Shown here: positions 24,771 to 29,120 of the stretch, one piece after another | Layout: each line of letters opens with the position of its first letter | Position numbering within the stretch: the first letter of the stretch is position 1 | Virus record (IMG/VR): IMGVR_UViG_3300004369_000100 | Span: 1-29,120 of that record | Origin: a virus | Direction: 5' to 3' (one strand) | Length of the DNA: 29,120 nucleotides | The notes under the pieces: model-generated | What the model was told of the DNA's origin: nothing | What the model saw: the letters and a program-made list of their open reading frames with translations, nothing else | The model's database searches: none | Made by a program: the position numbers and the translations under genes

Positions 24771-24925
24771 GTCATGTATGAGATTTCAGATGGGTTGTAC
24801 CCAAGTTCGTATAGTGTTGATTCCAAATCCTCGACGTCATCGAGGTTGACGATGGTGATGATGTCCACCTCTCGTGTTGAGTAGTCGAGGATGGCTACTT
24901 GATTGTGTCCGAGTGTTAATTTCAT
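24767..24925 (-). CDS. Small acidic protein of unknown function (52 aa)
   Basis: MKLTLGHNQVAILDYSTREV continues DIITIVNLDDVEDLESTLYE and ends SYMT. It reads as three strands and a helix, a compact single-domain protein. No family was recognised. It is joined by ATGA overlaps at both ends to the genes on either side. Confidence 0.6.
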   Translation of the reverse strand: MKLTLGHNQVAILDYSTREVDIITIVNLDDVEDLESTLYELGYNPSEISYMT

Positions 24926-25182
24926 GAGTACTTTTCTTCGATTCGTTGCTTGGTTTCTTCACAGCACGCCACCCATGCCTCCATGTTTACGAAGGAGAAC
25001 TTGCCAGCTTCGCAGTTTGCTTTGTAGTCCGCAAGGATTTCATCCTTGTTCTCGATGTATTGGTCGAGTCCATTTTGTAGGCATCCGAGGATGACCATCT
25101 GCACGAGTGCACCGTGCTTGCTATACCCAGTCATGAGGTGTGTCATGAACTCGTCGTTCGTCATGTCTTTAGTGTCTTTCAT
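24922..25182 (-). CDS. Small helical protein of unknown function (86 aa)
   Basis: MKDTKDMTNDEFMTHLMTGY leads a mostly helical acidic protein with three Cys (GCLQNG, then NCEAGKF and VACCEE). The pattern NDEF--HLM--Y, with a hydrophobic ALVQMVILGCLQNG helix, suggests a small helical bundle. No family was recognised. It has ATGA overlaps at both ends within the coupled chain. Confidence 0.6.
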   Translation of the reverse strand: MKDTKDMTNDEFMTHLMTGYSKHGALVQMVILGCLQNGLDQYIENKDEILADYKANCEAGKFSFVNMEAWVACCEETKQRIEEKYS

Positions 25183-25325
25183 GTCAAATCAAATTGTGTG
25201 TTTTTGAATGCCTCTTCGAGGATTTGCTTGTTTGTTCTGTCTGCTCTAAACCATGCCTCGATGAGTGCTCGTTCGAAGCCACCGCAGTGGGTTTGTCGCA
25301 GGGAAAGTCGTTCGTATTGTGTCAT
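25179..25325 (-). CDS. Small basic helical protein (48 aa)
   Basis: MTQYERLSLRQTHCGGFERA continues LIEAWFRADRTNKQILEEAF and ends QFDLT. It is mostly helical with several Arg residues. No family was recognised. Exact ATGA overlaps on both sides (25322-25325 and 25179-25182) are the main evidence that it is a gene. Confidence 0.6.
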   Translation of the reverse strand: MTQYERLSLRQTHCGGFERALIEAWFRADRTNKQILEEAFKNTQFDLT

Positions 25326-25516
25326 TTGCCTGTTGTGTTAGATGCCCACCACTCAACCTCTTCGTCGTGGAGGCGGAACTCGATGCATCCGCTGAGGTCG
25401 CCATTCCACACCTCAATCCATACGCCATGGTCGTCAGGCGCACCCATCACATAGGATGCGTAGTAACCCGCATCTTGCAGTTCTTTCACTGCACGTTCGC
25501 ATTGTTCTTGTGTCAT
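25322..25516 (-). CDS. Small protein of unknown function (64 aa)
   Basis: MTQEQCERAVKELQDAGYYA forms a helix followed by strands (SYVMGAPDDHGVWIEVWNGD, CIEFRLHDEEVEWW). The alpha-beta-beta pattern and aromatic residues suggest a compact domain. The family is not recognised. It overlaps the neighbouring genes by ATGA at both ends. Confidence 0.6.
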   Translation of the reverse strand: MTQEQCERAVKELQDAGYYASYVMGAPDDHGVWIEVWNGDLSGCIEFRLHDEEVEWWASNTTGK

Positions 25517-25635
25517 TGTTCTTTCGGTTTGGTGTTGGACAACTGCTCCGCAAGGGACTTGTTGTGCTTGACAAGCTCTGCCTCTTGCATACGGGAGAGT
25601 TCTACTACGATGTTGAAGATTTCTTTGCTGTTCAT
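25513..25635 (-). CDS. Small protein, paralogue of the gene at 24469 (40 aa)
   Basis: MNSKEIFNIVVELSRMQEAE, with KPKEQ at the end, is clearly similar to the 43-residue product of 24469-24600. Both occur within the same coupled chain about 0.9 kb apart, so one arose from the other by duplication or both were captured. Likely a helical peptide. It has ATGA overlaps at both ends. Confidence 0.6.
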   Translation of the reverse strand: MNSKEIFNIVVELSRMQEAELVKHNKSLAEQLSNTKPKEQ

Positions 25636-25868
25636 GATTCAGAGTTTTCGGCTTCGTCAGCCCATGAGATAAGAGTGTCGATTACGAGCTTCGCTGTTGA
25701 GTCGTGGGCTTCGGGTGACCTTGCAAGCAAGGAGGCCATGCCCCTGACGTCATCAGGCACAAGCCGAGCGCACCGATTCAGGTCGTTGAGATGCTTCCCG
25801 TGATGGAAGTTGTTGAGGAACAGCACTGCCGCACCGACAGGTCTGTCGAAGAAATTGTCTTTTACCAT
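25632..25868 (-). CDS. Protein of unknown function, first gene after a hammerhead ribozyme (78 aa)
   Basis: MVKDNFFDRPVGAAVLFLNN, HHGKHLNDLNRCARLVPDDV and a helical C-terminus. No family was recognised. Its start lies 27 bases downstream of the predicted cleavage site of the ribozyme at 25890-25939, and the leader between them (TCAAACTTCAAACC) has the recurrent A/C-rich form. It starts the eight-gene ATGA chain that ends at 24469, so cleavage would define the 5' end of that whole message. Confidence 0.6.
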   Translation of the reverse strand: MVKDNFFDRPVGAAVLFLNNFHHGKHLNDLNRCARLVPDDVRGMASLLARSPEAHDSTAKLVIDTLISWADEAENSES

Positions 25869-25889
25869 TGTGGAAAAGGTTTGAAGTTT

Positions 25890-25939
25890 GATACAGACCC
25901 CGTAAGGGGTTTCGCCTATTCAAGGCTCATCAGTGTACC
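25890..25939 (-). ncRNA. Type I hammerhead ribozyme
   Basis: Read on the minus strand all core elements are present in order. Stem I is GGTACA (25939-25934) with TGTATC (25895-25890), 6 bp with one G-T. The core is CTGATGA. Stem II is GCCT/AGGC with loop TGAAT, followed by GAAA. Stem III is ACCCC/GGGGT with loop TTAC, then the cleavage triplet ending GTC. Stem I is the open one, hence type I. Cleavage is expected after position 25896. It begins seven bases past the stop of the 72-aa gene and releases a 27-base leader for the 78-aa gene. Confidence 0.9.
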
Positions 25940-25946
25940 TGTGGCG

Positions 25947-26165
25947 TTAGAATGAGATGTTACCTTCTTCGTCAACCCGAAGTCTGTGGATGCTGGGGTC
26001 ATACCCAATCGTCTCTGCGAGATAAAACTCCAGCTCTTCGTCTAGATGGTGCTTGAGGATGTACCGCTTTTCGGCGGGTTCGTGGCCAAGTACCCTGTAT
26101 ACATCTACACTTGTCATGTAGCCTGATTGGATGACGGAATCGATGATGTCTGAAACGTTTGACAT
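25947..26165 (-). CDS. MSNVSDIIDSVI-type small protein, copy A (72 aa)
   Basis: The product starts MSNVSDIIDSVIQSGYMTSV and has YRVLGHEPAEKRYILKHHLD followed by an acidic tail. It is a paralogue of the 67-aa product at 27077-27280. The frame runs upstream through the hairpin (giving a spurious SERSEES peptide), but the ATG at 26165 follows the usual A/C-rich leader. Each copy is preceded by a perfect or near-perfect hairpin and followed within eight bases by a hammerhead ribozyme, so the three elements form a duplicated unit. Probably a small helical, possibly regulatory protein; no family was recognised. Confidence 0.65.
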   Translation of the reverse strand: MSNVSDIIDSVIQSGYMTSVDVYRVLGHEPAEKRYILKHHLDEELEFYLAETIGYDPSIHRLRVDEEGNISF

Positions 26166-26203
26166 GATGATTGAGTTTTGAAGTTTGACATTGAGAGGTG
26201 TTG

Positions 26204-26242
26204 TATATATACTCTCTTCACTACGTTCAGAGAGTATATATA
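26204..26242. repeat. Perfect 14-bp hairpin with TCACTACGTTC loop
   Basis: TATATATACTCTCT (26204-26217) pairs fully with AGAGAGTATATATA (26229-26242). The 11-base loop is almost the same as in the hairpins at 27323-27366 and 28003-28043, and it resembles the CTTCG/GTTC loops of repeats common between Bacteroidota genes. It lies between the 27-aa and 72-aa genes and may terminate, attenuate or stabilise the transcript. Confidence 0.65.
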
Positions 26243-26256
26243 CTAACACTCTCTAT

Positions 26257-26340
26257 TTAGTGGTGGAGGACGGCAATCAATGCAAGCGTAGCCATCCACG
26301 CAAGGAACGCAAGGAACGCGTAGTTCAATCGTTTGTTCAT
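26257..26340 (-). CDS. Tiny membrane peptide (27 aa)
   Basis: A 28-codon frame with ATG at 26340 encodes MNKRLNYAFLAFLAWMATLA followed by LIAVLHH: two or three basic residues and then one continuous membrane segment. It fills the only gap between the 83-aa gene and the hairpin and reads in the same direction. Amino-acid composition of a real membrane segment over its full length supports it, but the length makes it tentative. Confidence 0.45.
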   Translation of the reverse strand: MNKRLNYAFLAFLAWMATLALIAVLHH

Positions 26341-26363
26341 TTGAGTTGGGTTAAATGGTTGAT

Positions 26364-26615
26364 TCACAGTGAGTAAGCCTTGTAGCTTGACAGTCTGTCG
26401 TAGTTCCATGGCTGGGATTTCCCGTCGCTCATGTTACGCCTCCCGCTACCTACGGGGGCGTCATCAGGTACACGGAACACACCGATGCAGTGTGCTTGTG
26501 GGTGTCGATTAGTGGCCCACTCAAGAGCCGAATCTGAAGATTCGAAATTCATAGTCCACTCCCACACATACTCAGGGGAGGATTCGCTCCTCCAAATACA
26601 TTTGTATTTGTTCAT
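26364..26615 (-). CDS. Small protein of unknown function (83 aa)
   Basis: MNKYKCIWRSESSPEYVWEW, then MNFESSDSALEWATNRHPQA and a C-terminal Ser/Arg-rich stretch. The aromatic-rich start suggests a small beta-rich domain. The frame is open far upstream but overlaps the 127-aa gene; the ATG at 26615 overlaps that gene's stop by ATGA and is the right start. No family was recognised. Confidence 0.6.
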   Translation of the reverse strand: MNKYKCIWRSESSPEYVWEWTMNFESSDSALEWATNRHPQAHCIGVFRVPDDAPVGSGRRNMSDGKSQPWNYDRLSSYKAYSL

Positions 26616-26995
26616 GGCATCTTGATTTCGCAGTTGTTCTTGAAGTCCCAGATGGAATCCTCTCCGCGCTCCACACCCAAGGCGATTGCCTCCTCGCGGT
26701 CGAACACGATGTCGGAGACTTCGATGAAGGCATCCCCTCCCCAGTTCACCCATGCACCGATTACCTGCATGGTCGTGTCGGGCTGACGCATCATGAACTC
26801 GATTTTCAAGTCCATGATGCTCTTGAACTTGTTGAAAGACAAGTCGTCGTTGTACACGCATTCGCATGAGTCGGACGCCCCGCCCACTGCATACGCCTCC
26901 CGTGTGGGGAAGTAGTCGTTGAGGTACTTGTCAACGGAGAATCCGTTGCCGCTCTGCACTTTCAGGTAGCGCATAACCATGAGGTCGTTTGTCAT
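26612..26995 (-). CDS. Protein of unknown function, first gene after a hammerhead ribozyme (127 aa)
   Basis: MTNDLMVMRYLKVQSGNGFS leads an alpha/beta protein with FPTREAYAVGG, a helical MDLKIEFMMRQP and VIGAWVNWGGDAFIEVSDI. The FPTRE turn recurs in the 202-aa protein at 23299-23907. No family was recognised. The ATG lies 27 bases downstream of the cleavage site of the second hammerhead ribozyme, and the leader (TGTGTCAAACCTTTAATTC) resembles that after the first. It is coupled to the 83-aa gene by ATGA. Confidence 0.6.
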   Translation of the reverse strand: MTNDLMVMRYLKVQSGNGFSVDKYLNDYFPTREAYAVGGASDSCECVYNDDLSFNKFKSIMDLKIEFMMRQPDTTMQVIGAWVNWGGDAFIEVSDIVFDREEAIALGVERGEDSIWDFKNNCEIKMP

Positions 26996-27015
26996 CGTAG
27001 ATGAATTAAAGGTTT

Positions 27016-27069
27016 GACACAGACACCACTAAAGTGGTGTTTCGTCCATTCAGGACTCGTCAGTGTGCC
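27016..27069 (-). ncRNA. Type I hammerhead ribozyme
   Basis: On the minus strand, stem I is GGCACA (27069-27064) with TGTGTC (27021-27016). The core is CTGACGA. Stem II is GTCC/GGAC with loop TGAAT, then GAAA. Stem III is ACACCAC/GTGGTGT with loop TTTA, then the cleavage triplet ending GTC. The loop of stem II is identical to that of the ribozyme at 25890-25939, while stems II and III have changed by compensating bases, strong evidence of a conserved fold. Cleavage is expected after 27022. It begins eight bases after the stop of the 67-aa gene. Confidence 0.9.
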
Positions 27070-27076
27070 TGTAGTG

Positions 27077-27280
27077 TCAGTATGGGGGCTTGTCAGGTGA
27101 TGATGAGAGAGCGGCCTCAATCGCCTTGGACATTAAGTACTCTTCGAGTTCTTCATCCAAGTGGTAGTCGAGGATGTACCGCCTTGCATCAGGGTCGTCG
27201 CCTAGCACCCTGTACACGTCTATACTTGTCATGAATCCTGAGTGAATGACTGAATCGATGATGTCTGAAACGTTTGACAT
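27077..27280 (-). CDS. MSNVSDIIDSVI-type small protein, copy B (67 aa)
   Basis: MSNVSDIIDSVIHSGFMTSI, then YRVLGDDPDARRYILDYHLD and a helical tail ending SSSPDKPPY. It aligns with the 72-aa product of copy A over about 50 residues and diverges at the C-terminus. The ATG at 27280 follows an A/C-rich leader just after a hairpin. With that hairpin and the ribozyme that follows its stop codon it forms the second copy of a three-part unit. No family was recognised. Confidence 0.65.
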   Translation of the reverse strand: MSNVSDIIDSVIHSGFMTSIDVYRVLGDDPDARRYILDYHLDEELEEYLMSKAIEAALSSSPDKPPY

Positions 27281-27322
27281 GATTGAATTTTGATGTTGAA
27301 TTTCCAGTTGGTTAGTGTGTTC

Positions 27323-27366
27323 GTGTGTATCACTTCCTTCACTTCGTTCAGGAAGGTGATACACAC
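27323..27366. repeat. Long hairpin with TCACTTCGTTC loop
   Basis: GTGTGTATCAC (27323-27333) pairs with GTGATACACAC (27356-27366), and TTCCT (27334-27338) with AGGAA (27350-27354), leaving one bulged G. The loop equals that at 28018-28028. Both hairpins are also followed on the plus strand by TCACACTACA. It sits between the HhH-like gene and copy B of the MSNVSDI gene. Confidence 0.65.
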
Positions 27367-27376
27367 TCACACTACA

Positions 27377-27979
27377 TTAGCTCCATCGGTCCCGAATCGT
27401 CAGCCAAATGGTGGCCTGCAACACGTGCCCACTCACACCCATCTCACGCGCTACTGCAAGGCAGTCAGATTGGAGCATCTCGTACTGACGTGGCGTACAC
27501 ACCTCCCTGCACCTGCGAGGTGACTTGGCTGTCGTCTGACAGGCCCGAAGATGCCACTTGTCGATGGTCACGAAGTTCTCATCCATCTCGCCTACGTTAC
27601 GTGCAAACGCATACGTCTTGGGAGACTGCTTCAAAATCCGTTGGTTGCCTTTGGCAATCTCGAAAGCCTTGCGCTTGTTGGCATCGTAAGTGCAGACCTT
27701 CACGTCCGCGCACTCGATCCCGTCACGCACCGCACGAAGCACTGACTTTGCATCAGCCTTGTTTCTCTCCCACCGATTGTTCGGTGACAACGCACTCACG
27801 ACGCCCGCCGCAACCTCACGACTGACATTGAACTCTTGAGAGAGTTGCTTCGCAAAGTCCTGAGCTTCAGCGTACCACGAACGTCCGTGTTCACGCTCCG
27901 CGTCAGTAGCCTCCGACCACCAATGGCGAAGGTTGGCTCGCATAATCTTGCGTGCTTTCGTACATGAAAGGTTTTTCAT
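27377..27979 (-). CDS. HhH DNA-glycosylase-like (endonuclease III-fold) phage protein (200 aa)
   Basis: The order REVAAGVVSALSPNNRWERN (54-73), NKRKAFEIAKG (101-111), KTYAFARNVG (121-130) and ENFVTIDKWHLRA (134-146) matches a phage-borne family of small helical proteins whose TxDxWxxR block corresponds to the VDTHVxR segment of endonuclease III-type glycosylases; Asp140 would be the catalytic Asp. There is no iron-sulfur Cys cluster. It probably acts on modified or damaged bases in host or phage DNA, but this is inferred by analogy. The frame opens upstream at 28021 inside the hairpin; the ATG at 27979 lies just after it and is preferred. Confidence 0.55.
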   Translation of the reverse strand: MKNLSCTKARKIMRANLRHWWSEATDAEREHGRSWYAEAQDFAKQLSQEFNVSREVAAGVVSALSPNNRWERNKADAKSVLRAVRDGIECADVKVCTYDANKRKAFEIAKGNQRILKQSPKTYAFARNVGEMDENFVTIDKWHLRACQTTAKSPRRCREVCTPRQYEMLQSDCLAVAREMGVSGHVLQATIWLTIRDRWS

Positions 27980-28002
27980 TCGACTTCGGTGTTTGTGTGT
28001 TC

Positions 28003-28043
28003 GTGTATATACTTTCTTCACTTCGTTCAGAAAGTATATACAC
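28003..28043. repeat. Perfect 15-bp hairpin with TCACTTCGTTC loop
   Basis: GTGTATATACTTTCT (28003-28017) pairs fully with AGAAAGTATATACAC (28029-28043). It is the third member of the hairpin family seen at 26204-26242 and 27323-27366, each directly upstream of an early gene on the minus strand. Here it precedes the HhH-like gene by 23 bases. Confidence 0.65.
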
Positions 28044-28086
28044 TCACACTACAAGGGATTTGACGGGGAGAGAAAGAGAGGGGTAA

Positions 28087-28112
28087 CGGGTGCGCCCCCC
28101 CAAGCACACCCG
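28087..28112. terminator. GC-rich hairpin after the Lys/Ala-rich gene
   Basis: CGGGTGCGC (28087-28095) pairs with GCACACCCG (28104-28112) with one G-T pair and a C-run in the loop. It follows the stop codon of the 190-aa gene (28128-28126) in the minus direction. The sequence after it on the minus strand is pyrimidine-rich (TTACCCCTCTCTTTCTC), so it may terminate or pause transcription. Confidence 0.5.
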
Positions 28113-28125
28113 CTCCCCGCAAGAA

Positions 28126-28698
28126 TCACTTGATTCCTGCTTCCTCCAAGCTAACTTCGTTAGCTGGAGAGGCAACATCAGCACTCATCAGCAGTGTTAC
28201 ACACTGAGTCAGAGCCGTCAACTGCTCCCGAAGCTCTTTCAGAGCTTCACTTTCAGTAGACTCAACCTTCGGTTGAGCGGCCTCCTTGGCGGCCTTCCGC
28301 TCCTGTGCCTCCGCCCTCCGCTTGGCCGCAAGCTGAGCTTTCGGTGACTTGGCTTTAGCCAAGGACCGCTTCTCCTCCATCTCTGCAAGAGATGCCTTAG
28401 CTTCGGAGACCGAAGCTGTCTTAGCCTTCGGAGAAGGCTTGACTGGAGTGTCAGCCTTCCCATGGAAGGCTTTCTCTTGACGGTCAGCAACTCGTTGCTG
28501 AGGAGTAGCTTTCCTCGACTTCGTCGTCTTACGACGACGCTTTGTTGGTGTTTTCGACTCCTTAACCTCTTCGAGGTTAGCGACGAAGTCCAAAGCTTCT
28601 TGCAGAAGCTTCGTGGCTGCGGCCTTGCGCTCTGCGGTGGGACGGAAGGTGGCTTGGTTGACAGCCTTGCGGCAATCGGCAAAATTGAAGTTTGACAT
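28126..28698 (-). CDS. Lys/Ala-rich basic protein encoded by a hairpin-packed sequence (190 aa)
   Basis: The product begins MSNFNFADCRKAVNQATFRP and then is dominated by Lys, Arg, Ala, Glu and Ser (e.g. KRRRKTTKSRKATPQQR, KAQLAAKRRAEAQERKAAKE), like histone-H1-like or other nucleic-acid-binding tails. The last ~40 residues form a helix (ALKELREQLTALTQ). The ATG at 28698 stands at the base of the hairpin 28699-28755. The coding sequence contains at least eleven perfect 6-8 bp inverted repeats (listed separately). It is the most upstream early gene in the window, so it may be expressed first. Function unknown; nucleic-acid binding is inferred from charge. Confidence 0.6.
   Translation of the reverse strand: MSNFNFADCRKAVNQATFRPTAERKAAATKLLQEALDFVANLEEVKESKTPTKRRRKTTKSRKATPQQRVADRQEKAFHGKADTPVKPSPKAKTASVSEAKASLAEMEEKRSLAKAKSPKAQLAAKRRAEAQERKAAKEAAQPKVESTESEALKELREQLTALTQCVTLLMSADVASPANEVSLEEAGIK
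28149..28611. repeat. Array of perfect short hairpins inside a coding sequence
   Basis: Perfect inverted repeats, mostly 7-8 bp with a 3-base loop, lie at 28149-28165, 28230-28248, 28261-28277, 28348-28363, 28378-28394, 28399-28417, 28423-28439, 28453-28471, 28484-28501, 28521-28537, 28563-28579 and 28593-28611. Examples are GAAGCTCTTTCAGAGCTTC and AAGCTTCTTGCAGAAGCTT. The stems differ in sequence, so this is not a copied repeat, but centres are often 30-31 bases apart. Weaker pairs lie at 28124-28137 and near 28326. Confidence 0.75.
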
Positions 28699-28755
28699 GA
28701 GATAATGTATTAGAATGAAACTCACTAGAGTTTCTTTCATTCTAATACATATCTC
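28699..28755. promoter_or_regulatory. Long leader hairpin abutting a start codon
   Basis: ATGTATTAGAATGAAA (28705-28720) pairs fully with TTTCATTCTAATACAT (28735-28750), GAGAT (28699-28703) pairs with ATCTC (28751-28755), and CTC/GAG close an ACTA loop. On the minus strand the base of the hairpin touches the ATG of the 190-aa gene at 28698, so folding could hide or present the start site. Confidence 0.65.
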
Positions 28756-28771
28756 TACATTTCGACCATAA

Positions 28772-28925
28772 TTACTCTAACTAGTTAGAGTAAAAGTTGA
28801 GCCAGCCTCGGTACCAACATGAAGCTCAACTAGTTGAGCCGCGTGGTACCGCCTGTATACGCCGCTCCGCCAAGTCGATTCTCCAACTTTCTGTTTGTAT
28901 TTTAATACTAACTAGTTAGTATTAA
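28772..28925. repeat. Three perfect palindromes sharing AACTAGTT
   Basis: Palindromes of 22 bp (28772-28793), 16 bp (28824-28839, GCTCAACTAGTTGAGC) and 24 bp (28902-28925) all have AACTAGTT at the centre, while their flanks differ. The middle one is enclosed by CGGTACC (28809-28815) and GGTACCG (28845-28851). Such iterated dyads suggest binding sites for a dimeric protein, an origin, or cruciform-forming DNA. Confidence 0.7.
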
Positions 28926-28950
28926 GGTTTACTAATTGTAACTGAATTGC

Positions 28951-28967
28951 CACCCCGTTAAGGGGTG
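28951..28967. terminator. GC hairpin, terminator-like
   Basis: CACCCC (28951-28956) pairs with GGGGTG (28962-28967) around GTTAA, with ATTGC (28946-28950) and GCAAT (28973-28977) able to extend the stem across a bulge. No long T-run follows, so it may be a structural or regulatory element and not a terminator. Confidence 0.4.
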
Positions 28968-29120
28968 AATTAGCAATGGTAAATGGATTGGGGAGGGATT
29001 GTTCCACCCTACAAGACCAATGCGTTGGAACGTGTGGTCTCCTGCAGTGGTCGACTCAACTCGGCCTAACCAATTGTGTTACAGTACCTTGTACTGTACC
29101 AAAAGCTGAAAAGTGTGGCG
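28968..29120. other. Non-coding end of the window with inverted repeats
   Basis: No protein gene is supportable here. GTTCCA (29000-29005) faces TGGAAC (29025-29030), AGACCA faces TGGTCT, and ACAGTAC/GTACTGT (29081-29087 and 29091-29097) forms a 7-bp hairpin with CTT loop, the same geometry as the hairpins in the 190-aa gene. The stretch is probably structured RNA or DNA belonging to a feature that continues beyond the window. Confidence 0.4.

Noticed and set aside
26440-26475. CTGATGACG on the minus strand, resembling a hammerhead core
   Set aside because: The required GAAA and third stem are absent and the bases encode part of the 83-aa protein.
26204-28043. CRISPR array
   Set aside because: The repeated hairpins are few, unevenly spaced, differ in stem sequence and lie between genes, with no Cas gene nearby.
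28170-28195. CTGATGAG on the minus strand, suggestive of another hammerhead core
   Set aside because: No GAAA after a stem II and no stem III or GTC site. The bases encode LLMSADV in the 190-aa protein.

Overview
The window looks like the right-hand part of a tailed-phage genome (or a prophage) whose host is a marine-type Bacteroidota/Flavobacteriia. Four things point there. Bacteroidota-type promoter boxes (TAnnTTTG) sit before several genes. Start codons are preceded by A/C-rich leaders without a Shine-Dalgarno sequence. The primase domain is of the BT4734/VirE-N type. A secreted metallopeptidase carries a C-terminal tail resembling a type IX secretion (T9SS) signal. No terminase, portal, capsid or DNA polymerase gene is present, so those modules, if they exist, lie outside the window.

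Layout. (1) 1-12855, plus strand: late virion and lysis genes. These are the end of a truncated gene, three genes resembling internal-virion or ejection proteins (311, 564 and 1639 aa), a 3TM-family holin, three tandem paralogues that share both ends but differ in the middle, and a small membrane/coiled-coil protein. (2) 12856-12880: a hairpin terminator between convergent genes. (3) 12880-14832, minus strand: an M43-like secreted metallopeptidase, probably an accessory gene acting on the host or its surroundings. (4) 14901-20992, minus strand: DNA replication and recombination, with two PD-(D/E)XK nucleases, a primase-helicase, a DUF1599/MazG-like protein, a small protein with an SSB-like tail, a RecE-like exonuclease, a single-strand-annealing protein and a DnaA-domain-IV-like protein. 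(5) 20976-23907, minus strand: small early genes, including DUF6717-like and DUF7417-like ones. (6) 24001-24468: no protein gene, but a strongly folded RNA-like region with two canonical tRNA T-arms. (7) 24469-28698, minus strand: very small early genes, many coupled by ATGA overlaps, interspersed with hairpins and two type I hammerhead ribozymes. (8) 28699-29120: a non-coding region with three perfect palindromes sharing AACTAGTT, which may be a control or origin region.

How the parts may work together. The early minus-strand transcripts appear to be managed by RNA structure. Two paralogous units carry a hairpin leader, a small MSNVSDIIDSVI gene and then a hammerhead ribozyme. In each, predicted self-cleavage just after the small gene's stop codon would release a downstream mRNA with an unstructured leader of about 27 nt. 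The most upstream early gene (28126-28698) has a coding sequence packed with perfect 6-8 bp inverted repeats, many about 30 nt apart, which ordinary codon choice does not explain. The replication genes form a self-sufficient recombination set (exonuclease, annealing protein, possible SSB-like protein) beside a fused primase-helicase.

All functional names come from reading motifs by eye. No database search or folding program was run.
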